Part shown: in pieces, positions 1-8,518 of the stretch
How positions within the stretch are numbered: the first letter of the stretch is position 1
Layout of the letters: every line of letters starts with the position of its first letter
From: JBBSHJ01 sp038253135
GTDB lineage: Bacteria; Actinomycetota; Actinomycetes; Mycobacteriales; QHCD01
Direction: 5' to 3'
Length of the DNA: 64,000 nt
NCBI GenBank assembly: GCA_038253135.1
Contig: JBBSHJ010000003.1
Span: 12,711 to 76,710 of the forward strand
Position numbers and translations under genes: made by a program
The notes under the pieces: generated by a model
The model's input: only the letters and a program-made list of their open reading frames with translations
Databases searched by the model: none
What the model was told of the DNA's origin: nothing

Positions 1-550
1 TGCCGAGGCTTTTGAGCTCGGCCCGCATCGCGGCCCGCAGCTTGGCGTCGAGGTGCGAGAGCGGCTCGTCGAGCAGGTAGATCCCAGCCGGACGGACAAG
101 GACCCGGCCGAGCGCGACCCGTTGCCGCTGGCCGTTGGACAGCTCGCGCGGGAACCGTTCGAGCAGCTGGTTGATGCCGAGCGTGGTCGTCACCATGTCG
201 ATCCGCTCGCGCTGCTGCTCCTTGCTGTAGGTGCCGGTCCGCCCGGACTTCAGCGGTGAGGCCAGATTGTCGAAGACGGTGTCCTGGGGGTAGAGGGCAT
301 AGCTCTCGAAGGCCATGGCCACATTGCGCCGGTAGGGCTCGATGCCGTCCATCTCGACGCCGTCGATGCGCACGCTGCCGGTGTCGATCTCCTGGAGGCC
401 GGCGACGCTCTTGAGCGTCGTGGTCTTGCCGGCACCGGACGGCCCGAGGATGACGAAGAACTCACCGTCTGCGACGTCCAGGTCGATCCCCTTCAGCGCA
501 GGGTGCTTCCCGTACGACTTGTGCACGTCCTGCAATTGCAGCGATGCCAT
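1..550 (-). CDS. ABC importer ATP-binding subunit (MalK/UgpC type), partial
   Basis: Nucleotide-binding subunit of a carbohydrate/polyol ABC importer; it powers the two permeases encoded just upstream on the same strand. The visible N-terminal ~183 residues hold Walker A (GPSGAGKTTT), a signature of the form LSNGQRQRVALGR (Asn in place of the usual second Gly), and Walker B with D-loop (YLLDEPLSHLD). The C-terminal regulatory domain lies beyond the window edge. The ATG shares one base with the stop of the preceding permease (TAATG), so translation is probably coupled. The family is certain. The substrate is inferred only from the neighbouring dehydrogenase. Confidence 0.9.
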   Translation of the reverse strand, partial: MASLQLQDVHKSYGKHPALKGIDLDVADGEFFVILGPSGAGKTTTLKSVAGLQEIDTGSVRIDGVEMDGIEPYRRNVAMAFESYALYPQDTVFDNLASPLKSGRTGTYSKEQQRERIDMVTTTLGINQLLERFPRELSNGQRQRVALGRVLVRPAGIYLLDEPLSHLDAKLRAAMRAELKSLG

Positions 551-1419
551 TACGCCTTCACCGCCCCGAAGGACAGCCCGCGGACGAGATATCGCTGGAT
601 CGACAGGGCGAGGACGAGCGGCGGGAGTACGCCGATCAGCGCGGCGGCCGCGGTGAGGTTGTAGTAGGCCTGGCCGCCGCCGCCGAGGTATTTCGTCACC
701 GCGACCGTGACCGTGGTGGCGTTCGAGTCGGTGAGGATCAGCGGGAAGATGTAGTTGTTCCAGGCGAAGATGAAGGCCAGCAGGGCGGACGCGGCAATGC
801 CGGGACGCACCAGCGGAAGCGCGACCTTGAAGAACGCCCGGATGCGGCTGTAGCCGTCCAGCAGCGCGGCCTGTTCCAGCTCGGGGGCCAGATCCTGGAA
901 GTAGGACCGCAGGATCCAGACCACCAGCGGCAGCGTGACCAGCTGCAGGACCCAGATCAGGCCGAGCTCGGTGTCGAACAGGTGGATGTAATGGAAGATC
1001 ACGAAAAGCGGCACGATGACCATCAGCTCCGGAGCGAAGCGGAAGGACAGCATCTGAAACATGAGGTCATCGGACCCGCGGAACTTCCACTTGCCGGCGG
1101 CGTACGCCGCGGGAATGCCGACGAGGAGCGACAGCAACGTCGCGCCCGCGCAGGCGAGCACGCTGTGCCAGATCGCGGTCTCGAAGTTGACGCTCGTGAG
1201 CACCTCGCCCTTGTGTGTCAAAACTGTCCTGTAGTTTCGCGCCGTCGGCGAGAACGAGAAATATGTCGACGTCTGATCGGTATCGTTCTTCAACGACAGC
1301 AGGAACATCCACAGGATCGGGAACAGGGCGAAGACGAACCACAGCAGGATCAGGATGTCCGCGAAGACGCCGCCGACGGAGACCCGTCGCTGCCCGGGTG
1401 TCAGCACTCTGCGAGCCAT
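550..1419 (-). CDS. Carbohydrate ABC transporter permease (MalG-like)
   Basis: Inner-membrane permease of a sugar/polyol importer, 289 residues, the usual MalG size. A first transmembrane helix follows a short basic N-terminus (about residues 20-42), then a periplasmic stretch, then the binding-protein-dependent transport core. The EAA-type cytoplasmic loop is visible around residues 180-200 (ELEQAALLDGYSRIRAF). It begins 3 bases after the stop of the partner permease and its own stop overlaps the ATPase start, so this is a tight operon. Substrate specificity cannot be read from the sequence. Confidence 0.93.
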   Translation of the reverse strand: MARRVLTPGQRRVSVGGVFADILILLWFVFALFPILWMFLLSLKNDTDQTSTYFSFSPTARNYRTVLTHKGEVLTSVNFETAIWHSVLACAGATLLSLLVGIPAAYAAGKWKFRGSDDLMFQMLSFRFAPELMVIVPLFVIFHYIHLFDTELGLIWVLQLVTLPLVVWILRSYFQDLAPELEQAALLDGYSRIRAFFKVALPLVRPGIAASALLAFIFAWNNYIFPLILTDSNATTVTVAVTKYLGGGGQAYYNLTAAAALIGVLPPLVLALSIQRYLVRGLSFGAVKA

Positions 1420-1422
1420 GAC

Positions 1423-2376
1423 TCAGACCTCCGCTCCGGCCGCGCGCCGCTGGGCCTTGCTCAGCAGGCTGACCAGGAACCGCGCGACGATGAAGACGAT
1501 GATCCAGAGCAGGAACATATAGGTGCTCCCGCGTGAGTAGTTGAAATGCGTGATGGAATCCTCGAACGCGTTGATCTGCAGCGTCGTGGTCACCGTGCCC
1601 GGGCCGCCCGTCGTCAGCACATAGATGATGTCGAAGATCTTCAGGCAGTCCATCAGACGAAAGATCACGGCGACCAGGATGTACGGCCACATCATGGGCA
1701 GCATGAGCCGACGGAACATGTAGAGCCAGTTGGCGCCGTCGACGTCGGATGCCTCGAACGGCTCCTTGGGCAGCGATCGGATCCCCGCCAGCACCAGAAT
1801 GGCCACGAACGGCGTGTAGATCCAGACGTCCACGAGGATGCAGGAATATAGCGCATTGTTCTTGCCGAGCCAGGAGAACGAGTGTCCGAGACCGAGGACA
1901 TGGTTGAGGATGCCGAAGTTGGAGTCGAACATGAGTTTCCACACCGTCGCCGCGATGACCGGGGCGATCATCAACGGCAGGATCAGCACCTTCTCGAAGA
2001 TGCGACCGATCAGCGTGGATCGATTGAGCAGCAGCGCGACGCCGACACCCAGGACGGTTTCGATCGCGGTCGCGATGACGGCGTACTCAACGGTCACCCT
2101 GACGCTGCTCCACAGCGCCGAGTCGGAGAGCACCGTCTGGTAGTTGTCGAACCACACCAGGTGTACGTGGGTGGCTCCGGCGGAGTAGTCGAGAATCGTG
2201 TAATAGACGCCCGAGACGAACGGGAAGAGGATCCCGACGATCACGACGAGCGCGGGAATGGACAGCAGGTACGGCCGAGCCCGCCGTCGCCACGCGGGGA
2301 CGCGGTCCTCCGACCCCGGTCCGCCCGCCGATGTGCCCTTGCCCTTGTCCGCTGAAACCTCGGTGACCGAACTCAT
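1423..2376 (-). CDS. Carbohydrate ABC transporter permease (MalF-like)
   Basis: Second membrane subunit of the importer, 317 residues. After a ~30-residue polar N-terminus it has six predicted helices. The EAA loop is visible around residues 213-232 (PFEASDVDGANWLYMFRRL). It sits between the binding protein (16-base gap) and the MalG-like permease (3-base gap). The pair forms the heterodimeric pore. Family call is secure; the polyol substrate is inferred from context. Confidence 0.93.
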   Translation of the reverse strand: MSSVTEVSADKGKGTSAGGPGSEDRVPAWRRRARPYLLSIPALVVIVGILFPFVSGVYYTILDYSAGATHVHLVWFDNYQTVLSDSALWSSVRVTVEYAVIATAIETVLGVGVALLLNRSTLIGRIFEKVLILPLMIAPVIAATVWKLMFDSNFGILNHVLGLGHSFSWLGKNNALYSCILVDVWIYTPFVAILVLAGIRSLPKEPFEASDVDGANWLYMFRRLMLPMMWPYILVAVIFRLMDCLKIFDIIYVLTTGGPGTVTTTLQINAFEDSITHFNYSRGSTYMFLLWIIVFIVARFLVSLLSKAQRRAAGAEV

Positions 2377-2392
2377 GTCTCACCTCCGCGGA

Positions 2393-3823
2393 TCAGGAGT
2401 TGACGGTCTTGGTCGAGCTCGTCGCCAGCGTGTTCAGCAGGCTTTTGGCGTTGCCGCCGCCGTAGATCTGCTGCAATGCCACGGCCCAGCTCTCGGTGGT
2501 GTCGAAGAACTGTTTCTGCGGTGTGAATTGGACAGCCGTCTCGGGAATGACCCGTTCGAAGGTTTCGAGATAGCCGGGGAACTTGCCCAGCGTCTGCTTG
2601 AAGGCGCCGTCGAAGACGGATGCCCGGGTCGGGTCGGCGAAGGCGCCGGATCGCACTCCCTTGGTCATCGCCTGCTTGCTCGTGGCCCATTGGATGAAGA
2701 GCCAGGCGGCCAGCTTGTTCTTGGAGGCCGAGTTCATGGCGAGCGACCAGGTCCACAGATTGGTCTTGTAGCTGCCGCCGGGTCCGTGCGGACCCGGGTG
2801 CCAGGCCAGGTGACCGGCCTCGCGGCTGGCACCGGGCTTGTTCTTCGGGTAGGTCGCGCTGTCGGCGTCGAAGACCATGGCCGCCACGCCGTTGCCGAGG
2901 TCGGTCGTGCAGTTGGGATAGTCGTACGTCGTCCACGAAGCCGGGCCGGAGCGTTTGGCCAGCTCGGCCCACGTCTGGTGGAAGGCAACCGACTTCTCGC
3001 TGTTCATCGTCGCGGTCAGCTTGTCGCCGCGCACCGTGTAGTCCTCGCAGCCCTCCCGGGAGAACATCGTCATGAAGCCGGGGTGGATGGTCGCCCATGA
3101 TTTCGAGCCGCGAAATGCGATGCCGTACCGGTTCGCCTTGCGGTCGGTGAGGTCGGCGGCGAGCTGGACCAGATTGGGCAGGGTGTCGGCGGGCTTGATC
3201 CCTCGCTTGTCGAAAAGCGCCTTGTTGTAGCAGATGACGTTGGTCTCGAACCCCCATGGAATCGCCCACTGGCCACCGAAACCGAGTGGCGACCCGGTCT
3301 TGAAATCCCACCGCGTCGCCTTGCGGAGGCCGGGGTAGATGTCCTCGAAATCGTAGTCCGCACTGGTCGCCGACGAGTTCTGGATCCACGGATAGAGATC
3401 CTCCATCCATCCCGGCGGCCCGTACTGCCAGATGAAGTAGGCACCGGTCATGAAGACGTCATGCGTCCCGGCGCCCCCCGCGAGCTCGGTATTGAGCTTG
3501 GTGAAATAGTCGGCCTCCGCCACCAGCTCGGGTTTGACCTTGATCCCGGTCAGTCGGGTGAATTCTTTCAATAACGGCGAGAAGGTCTGCTGGTAGGGGT
3601 GTGGTGTCTGCAGGATCCGCAGCGTCTTGCCCGACTCCCGCTTCCAGTCGAAGGCTCCGGTCACGTCGTTCGCCGCGCTGCCACCGCCACCGCCTGAGGC
3701 GCCGCCGCTCTCGACGACGCAGCCGGCGGCCAGCGGCGCCGCGGCGAGCGTGGCGCCGCCGATGCCGAGGCGCTTGAGCGCCGTGCGTCGTGAGATCTGG
3801 GCCGAGTGGGTCGGTCCGTTCAT
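2393..3823 (-). CDS. ABC transporter substrate-binding lipoprotein
   Basis: Extracellular solute-binding lipoprotein (family 1 SBP, 476 residues) of the importer. The N-terminus combines a twin-arginine-like motif (SRRTALK, residues 11-17) with a lipobox (LAAGC, Cys35), followed by a Gly/Ser-rich linker, so export may use Tat and the mature protein is lipid-anchored. The body fits a type-1 sugar SBP. The chosen ATG has a good ribosome-binding site (AGAGGAGAT) about 8 bases upstream; the frame stays open much further upstream, but that part is the reverse side of the dehydrogenase gene. It lies between the dehydrogenase and the permeases. Confidence 0.92.
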   Translation of the reverse strand: MNGPTHSAQISRRTALKRLGIGGATLAAAPLAAGCVVESGGASGGGGGSAANDVTGAFDWKRESGKTLRILQTPHPYQQTFSPLLKEFTRLTGIKVKPELVAEADYFTKLNTELAGGAGTHDVFMTGAYFIWQYGPPGWMEDLYPWIQNSSATSADYDFEDIYPGLRKATRWDFKTGSPLGFGGQWAIPWGFETNVICYNKALFDKRGIKPADTLPNLVQLAADLTDRKANRYGIAFRGSKSWATIHPGFMTMFSREGCEDYTVRGDKLTATMNSEKSVAFHQTWAELAKRSGPASWTTYDYPNCTTDLGNGVAAMVFDADSATYPKNKPGASREAGHLAWHPGPHGPGGSYKTNLWTWSLAMNSASKNKLAAWLFIQWATSKQAMTKGVRSGAFADPTRASVFDGAFKQTLGKFPGYLETFERVIPETAVQFTPQKQFFDTTESWAVALQQIYGGGNAKSLLNTLATSSTKTVNS

Positions 3824-3900
3824 GTGCGATCTCCTCTCTTGCGCCGCCGGACCGGAACGAGGAGCTCGTCGGCCCGCGGATCGATCGGAGGTGCCGTCGG

Positions 3901-4965
3901 CTAGCCGGGAATGAGGCTGACCTTCACCGACGAGGTGCCTTCGGACACGAGGTCCAGCCCTTTCTGGAAGTCGGGCAGTGGGAGCTGGTGGGTGCAGATT
4001 TCGGTCATGGGCAGCCGCCCGGACTCGATCATGCGAATGGCCGCGGGCCAGCAATGCGGTCCGAGGTGCGCACCGCGGACTTCCAGCTCCTTGTCGTCGG
4101 AGATGATGCTCCAGTCGACCGTGGCGGGAGCCCCGAAGACGCCGTACTCCACATAGGTCCCGAGCTTGCGCAGCAGGTTGATCCCCTGCCCGACCGCGGC
4201 GGGATGCCCCGTGCCCTCGATGTAGACGTCGGCGCCGTACCCGTCGGTCAGGTCCAGGATCCGTTGCTGTATGTCGTCCTTGCCGACCTGCAAGGTGATG
4301 TCGGCGCCGCACTTGCCCGCCAGAGCAAGCTTCGAGGCCTCCACGTCGAGGGCGACGACGTGAGCCGGCGATTTCGCCGCTGCGCCGGCGATCATGCCGA
4401 GCCCGATCGGCCCGCAGCCGGCGACCACGACGACATCCTCGAAATGAATGTCGGCTCGCTCGACAGCGTGCAACGAGCACGAGAGCGGTTCGGCGAAGGC
4501 GGCGTGGTGGGGCGGAATGTCCTTGGAGACGCGGTGCACCAGCGCTTCGGCCGGAAACACCATGTACGAGGCCATCGCGCCCGGAGTGCGCCTTTTGAAA
4601 CCATAGATATCGTGCGGGGCGCACATCCAGTACTGCCCCCGCAGGCAGTAACGGCACTTCCAGCACGGCACGATCTGCTCCGAGACCACCCGATCGCCGA
4701 CCGCGACCTTCCAGCGGGCTGCCGCCTCGTCGTCGAGCCGCACGACCGTGCCGGCGAACTCGTGCCCCGGGACCACCTCGGTCTCCGCCCACGCCGGACG
4801 GCTGTCATCGCCCCAGAACTTTGCCGCACCGTGATAGCACTTCAGGTCGCTGGCACAGATGCCGACCGCCTCGACGCGAACCAGCGCCTCGCCCGGACCG
4901 GGCGTGGGGACGGGGATCTCCTCGAGCCGGTAATCCTCCGGTCCATGGCAAATGACGGCTTGCAT
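3901..4965 (-). CDS. eltD: Zinc-dependent dehydrogenase, probably erythritol/L-threitol type
   Basis: Medium-chain, zinc-dependent NAD(P) alcohol dehydrogenase of about 354 residues. Visible are the catalytic-zinc Cys (GICASDLKCYHG), the GHE motif (VPGHEFAG), the four structural-zinc cysteines (CWKCRYCLRGQYWMC) and the Rossmann glycines (VAGCGPIGLG). Overall wording (CYHGAAKFWGDD, DIYGFKRRTPGAMASYM) matches what I recall of the mycobacterial erythritol/L-threitol dehydrogenases; this substrate assignment rests on memory and context. It is the first gene of the importer operon, so uptake and first oxidation of a polyol would be co-expressed. An in-frame ATG at 5001 would add 12 residues. I prefer 4965 because the conserved part starts there, although neither start has a clear ribosome-binding site. 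Confidence 0.85.
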   Translation of the reverse strand: MQAVICHGPEDYRLEEIPVPTPGPGEALVRVEAVGICASDLKCYHGAAKFWGDDSRPAWAETEVVPGHEFAGTVVRLDDEAAARWKVAVGDRVVSEQIVPCWKCRYCLRGQYWMCAPHDIYGFKRRTPGAMASYMVFPAEALVHRVSKDIPPHHAAFAEPLSCSLHAVERADIHFEDVVVVAGCGPIGLGMIAGAAAKSPAHVVALDVEASKLALAGKCGADITLQVGKDDIQQRILDLTDGYGADVYIEGTGHPAAVGQGINLLRKLGTYVEYGVFGAPATVDWSIISDDKELEVRGAHLGPHCWPAAIRMIESGRLPMTEICTHQLPLPDFQKGLDLVSEGTSSVKVSLIPG

Positions 4966-5038
4966 GGTGTCCACTGGTTCGCCTCGCATCCAGGTCCGCA
5001 TTCCCGTACCGGCGTCACTCTACGAGGGCGCTGAACAG

Positions 5039-5051
5039 GTGTCCAGGACAC
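5039..5051. promoter_or_regulatory. Perfect palindrome in the divergent promoter region
   Basis: GTGTCCAGGACAC is a 6-1-6 perfect inverted repeat between the dehydrogenase start and the SorC-family regulator gene. A TGTGCA half-site follows at 5053-5058. A location between a regulator and its likely target operon suggests an operator, but no binding is shown. Confidence 0.4.
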
Positions 5052-5159
5052 GTGTGCACGCAGTGTGATGGCCCTGGCGGCAGCTGCCCTCCAGCGGTCA
5101 AGGCGATCGGTATCGGTAGCGAACTCACCCTCGGAGTGCGAAAGTGAGCGGGGCCGCGT

Positions 5160-5173
5160 TGCACAGATGTGCA
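5160..5173. promoter_or_regulatory. Putative operator TGCACA-N2-TGTGCA
   Basis: TGCACAGATGTGCA is a perfect 6-2-6 inverted repeat about 30 bases before the preferred start of the SorC regulator. With the TGTGCA half-site at 5053 it gives repeated sites across the divergent region, the arrangement expected for autoregulation plus control of the polyol operon. Confidence 0.45.
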
Positions 5174-5202
5174 CGGGCATTCGTTCAACCGGAGGTGTCG
5201 GA

Positions 5203-6192
5203 GTGGCCGGTGCTCCCGGGTCTGACGGTCACGCCCGGTTCGCGCCGGGGCTGATGCACACCGCCGCGTCGCTCTACTACGAGCACGATGCAACGCAAGC
5301 CGAGATCGCCGCGCGGCTCGGCACGTCGCGGGCGACCGTGAGCAGGCTGCTCGCCGAAGCGCGCCGCAGCGGAATCGTGCGCATCGATGTGCGGGCGCCG
5401 GAAGAGACTGACGATTCCGGACTCGCCGCGGACGTTGCCGGTGCGCTCGGCATTCCCGAGGCGTACGTCGTGCCGTCCGCGCCGCAGCGCCCGCCGGGCC
5501 GGGTCCTCGCGCCCGCGCTGGCCGGCGCATTGCGGGCCGTCGGTCTCCAGCCCGGCGATGTGCTCCTGGTCTCCTCGGGACGCACGATCTACGAGGCGTC
5601 GGCCGAGCGATTGCCGCGGCTGCCCGGCGTAGTCGTCGTGCCCACCGTCGGCGGCCAGGACGAGCCCGAAGCGTGGTACCAGACCAATGAGATCGTCCGG
5701 CGGGTCGCGGCGGCGGTGTCCGGGACGCCAAAGTTCCTTTACGCGCCGGCCCTGCCCGGCCGCGACGTTTACCAAGCATTGTTGGGGGAGCCGTCGATTC
5801 GCGGTGTGCTCGAATTGTGGCACCACGCCCAGTGCGCCGTGCTCGGGATCGGGGCACCACTCCTCTTGCGAGATTCGTTGCCCCGCTTCGTCCCGGCCGA
5901 TGCAACCGCGCTGCGATCGGCCGTTGCCGACGTGTGCAGCCGCTTCTATGATCGCGAGGGCGCGTCGGTGCCGTTTCCCGGACTGGACCGGTTGGTGGCG
6001 ACGTCGTTCGAGGCGCTGCAATCGACGCCGGTGAGCATCGGGGTCGCGGCCGGCGAGACGAAGGTGCAAGGGATCATCGCCGGCGCACGCAAAGGGTACT
6101 TCAACCGGCTGGTCACCGATTCGGAGACGGCCTCGGGAATAATCCTCGCCGTAAAGAATCCGCAAAACAAACCGGCCGCGCGCCGATCCTGA
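5203..6192 (+). CDS. SorC-family sugar-binding transcriptional regulator
   Basis: DNA-binding regulator of the SorC/DeoR-like class, about 329 residues. The N-terminal helix-turn-helix reads YYEHDATQAEIAARLGTS with the recognition part RATVSRLLAEAR. The rest is the phosphosugar-binding domain, with DVLLVSSGRTIYEA and a C-terminal segment rich in GxxAGxTKxxGIxAGxR-type residues. The GTG at 5203 has GGAGG at 5191-5195; longer in-frame starts exist (ATG at 5167, and at 5065). It is divergent from the polyol importer operon and most simply controls it in response to a polyol or its phosphate. Confidence 0.9.
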   Translation: MAGAPGSDGHARFAPGLMHTAASLYYEHDATQAEIAARLGTSRATVSRLLAEARRSGIVRIDVRAPEETDDSGLAADVAGALGIPEAYVVPSAPQRPPGRVLAPALAGALRAVGLQPGDVLLVSSGRTIYEASAERLPRLPGVVVVPTVGGQDEPEAWYQTNEIVRRVAAAVSGTPKFLYAPALPGRDVYQALLGEPSIRGVLELWHHAQCAVLGIGAPLLLRDSLPRFVPADATALRSAVADVCSRFYDREGASVPFPGLDRLVATSFEALQSTPVSIGVAAGETKVQGIIAGARKGYFNRLVTDSETASGIILAVKNPQNKPAARRS

Positions 6193-6244
6193 AATCGGCT
6201 TGCCGGTGGGTCGCACCGTCACCGGTATCGGATAACCTGGGACG

Positions 6245-7126
6245 GTGCATATCGCTTCCTCCCGGCGGGCATTACTCGGCGGTGGCCTCGCACTCGCGGC
6301 CGCGGGCCTGGCCGGGTGCGCCAAGGCCAAGCGCACCCATTCGGCCCAGGTCACCAGGTCGAGCGCCACTGCCGCGCCGGCCACGTCATCCGGGGACGGC
6401 GACGCGAGCACGGCACCGGCACATTCCAAACCGCCTGGTCCGACCAGGTCGACCAGCACCGGACGAACGACCGAGGCCACAACGCCGCCGCAGACGACCC
6501 GCCGTCCCGCAGCGCCCGTGCCCGGCGGACCGGCCCGGCAGATCGACCGAGGCCCGACCAGGAAGGCGCAAGTAGCCCTGACCTTCCACGGAGCCGGGGA
6601 TGTCGGCCTGGCCCGGCAGATCCTGCGGATCGCGCAGCACAAGCACGCAAGGATCACGGTCATGGTGGTCGGCACCTGGCTGCAGCAGAATCCCGGCATC
6701 GCGCGCGAAATCCTCGCGCACGGGCATGAGGTCGGCAATCACACCTGGTCGCACCGGAACATCAACGAACTACCCGAGGACGAGATGCGGCAAGAGGTGA
6801 CGCGTTGCCGCGACCTGCTCCTTCGCGACGCCGGGACCTTCGGCCGGTATTTCCGCCAATCGCAGTCGAAGATCGCAACGCCGCTCATGCGCCGCGTCGC
6901 CGGCGCCGCCGGTTACCGGGTCTGCTTGTCGTACGACGTCGACTCGCTGGACTGGACCGACCCTGGCGCCACCGAGGTTCGCAAGAACCTTGAGGCGGCC
7001 CGGCCGGGGTCGATCGTCAGCATGCATCTCGGTCATCAGGACACCGTCGACGCCTTGCCGGCGATCCTGGACGACCTCGCCGCCCGGCGACTGATGCCGG
7101 TCACCGTGGGCACACTGCTCGGCTGA
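6245..7126 (+). CDS. Polysaccharide deacetylase-like lipoprotein with altered metal motif
   Basis: Exported lipoprotein (GTG start, lipobox LAGC, Cys25) with a long Thr/Pro/Ala-rich linker (to about residue 105) and a NodB-fold domain. The motif-2 histidines are present (HTWSH, residues 166-170). Motif 1 reads TFHGAGD (113-119) instead of TFDDG, so the usual metal/base aspartates are missing. The RxPY-like motif 3 is also changed (YFRQSQSK). It still resembles peptidoglycan or glycan deacetylases in order and spacing, but activity is doubtful. It converges on the YncE-like gene with a short gap. Confidence 0.85.
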   Translation: MHIASSRRALLGGGLALAAAGLAGCAKAKRTHSAQVTRSSATAAPATSSGDGDASTAPAHSKPPGPTRSTSTGRTTEATTPPQTTRRPAAPVPGGPARQIDRGPTRKAQVALTFHGAGDVGLARQILRIAQHKHARITVMVVGTWLQQNPGIAREILAHGHEVGNHTWSHRNINELPEDEMRQEVTRCRDLLLRDAGTFGRYFRQSQSKIATPLMRRVAGAAGYRVCLSYDVDSLDWTDPGATEVRKNLEAARPGSIVSMHLGHQDTVDALPAILDDLAARRLMPVTVGTLLG

Positions 7127-7144
7127 GGGTCGGATCGCCCGGTC

Positions 7145-8443
7145 TCAGCGGGTGATGCCGGTATGGCCCAGGCAATAGCGCCCGGGTATCGGCATCAATG
7201 CCATGCCGTGTGGACCGCGACCGACGGGAATCTTGCGGATGAGACGACCGGTACGGGTGTCGAGGACATACACGACATTGTTGTATCGGCCGGATACCCA
7301 CAGTTGCGATCCATCGGCGCTGACGTTCCCCATGTCCGGGCTGCCGCCGCCCGGGATGTGCCACTTGGTCTCGACCCGGCCGGTGTACGCGTCGAGAACG
7401 CTGACGCTTCCTTCGAGCCGATTCGTGACGAAAAGCCGTTTCGAGTCGCGGCTCAGATACAAGCCGTGCGCACCCTTCCCGGTGGCGATGTGCCGGATCA
7501 CCTTGGTGGCCGCACCGTTGAGCACCCACACGCCGTTGGACTGTGAATCGGCGATGTAGTAGGAGTGCCCGTCCGGCGCGAGCCGGATGTCTTGCGGCCC
7601 CATCATCGTGTTCCTGACCGGCATGTTGACCAATCGGATCAATCGATGGGTGCGGACGTCGATAACGGCTACGCGACCGGCGAATTCACACGTGAACACC
7701 GCCGTCCGGCCGTCGAGGCTGTAGTCGGCATGATCGACGCCGCGGCAACCCGGTAGCGGTGTGATGTCGTGGACCTTCCACGTCTTCGGGTCGTACCAGA
7801 CCAACTCGCGCATTCGTTCGGCCACCGAGATGGCGTACCTGCCGTCGGGGCTGAAATACATGTTGTAGGGGTCGATGATCGGTATCGTGCGGCCACAACG
7901 GCCGGTCCGAGGGTCGATTTGCCTGATGCGATTCCCGAGATCGCTGGTCGCGTAAAGCTCGCTCAGGTCGTACGACGGGACGACGTGCTGGAGTTCGCTG
8001 CCAACCTTGCACTTGCGTACGACCGCGAAGGTGCGCTGGTCGATCACCCAGACATCACCGGACTTGTTGTGCGGCACGTACGCGTACGCCGGGTCCCGTC
8101 GCACGGACGGGAGAAGCTTGTTCGCGCCCGCATCGGCGTAGACGTTGTGCGCGTTGCTCACCGCGGGCATTCTCAGCTGCGCCTTACCCCGCGAGGCCGG
8201 GGCAGTGATGCGATCGCGGGATGGGCGTGGTGTGGCGGGGCGCGACGACGGCGACTCGGACCGGCTGGTGTCCGCATGCGGGGCGGAGGGGCTGGATTTC
8301 CCGGCGGTCGCCGCCGCCGCGGACGAGGTGGCCGGCGTCGGCTTCGGGACCGCGCGGCTCGACGCCGCGGAGCAACCGGCCAGGGCGGTGGCGCCGACAA
8401 GCGCCGCGGCCGCCAGCAGGCGGCTGCGCCGTCGTACCGTCAT
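7145..8443 (-). CDS. YncE-like beta-propeller lipoprotein
   Basis: Secreted lipoprotein, 432 residues (basic start, hydrophobic core, lipobox ALAGC, Cys24), then a Ser/Pro/Ala-rich linker to about residue 85 and a seven-bladed-type propeller with YVTN-like repeats such as RLFVTNRLEGSVSVLDAYTG and SQLWVSGRYNNVVYVLDTRT. Such proteins act outside the membrane, often as binding scaffolds; no enzyme motif is visible. A perfect BlaI-like palindrome lies about 40 bases upstream of the start, suggesting regulated expression. Confidence 0.88.
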   Translation of the reverse strand: MTVRRRSRLLAAAALVGATALAGCSAASSRAVPKPTPATSSAAAATAGKSSPSAPHADTSRSESPSSRPATPRPSRDRITAPASRGKAQLRMPAVSNAHNVYADAGANKLLPSVRRDPAYAYVPHNKSGDVWVIDQRTFAVVRKCKVGSELQHVVPSYDLSELYATSDLGNRIRQIDPRTGRCGRTIPIIDPYNMYFSPDGRYAISVAERMRELVWYDPKTWKVHDITPLPGCRGVDHADYSLDGRTAVFTCEFAGRVAVIDVRTHRLIRLVNMPVRNTMMGPQDIRLAPDGHSYYIADSQSNGVWVLNGAATKVIRHIATGKGAHGLYLSRDSKRLFVTNRLEGSVSVLDAYTGRVETKWHIPGGGSPDMGNVSADGSQLWVSGRYNNVVYVLDTRTGRLIRKIPVGRGPHGMALMPIPGRYCLGHTGITR

Positions 8444-8482
8444 CCGCGACCTCCCTGGTAGTGGGCCGGGCGCCCGCAGGAA

Positions 8483-8500
8483 TACTACATTGGTGTAGTA
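8483..8500. promoter_or_regulatory. BlaI/CopY-type palindrome TACTACA-N4-TGTAGTA
   Basis: TACTACATTGGTGTAGTA is a perfect 7-4-7 inverted repeat, 40 bases upstream of the propeller lipoprotein start and just past the FtsX stop. TACTACA/TGTAGTA half-sites are the kind bound by BlaI-family repressors of actinobacteria. No BlaI gene lies in this window, so the assignment is inference. Confidence 0.55.
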
Positions 8501-8518
8501 GGTGTGAGCACGGCGGCG

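Noticed and set aside
544..1536. Long plus-strand open frame of 330 codons across the importer permeases
   Set aside because: It is the reverse side of two clear permease genes, is rich in Arg/Asp/Gln, and has no domain signal.
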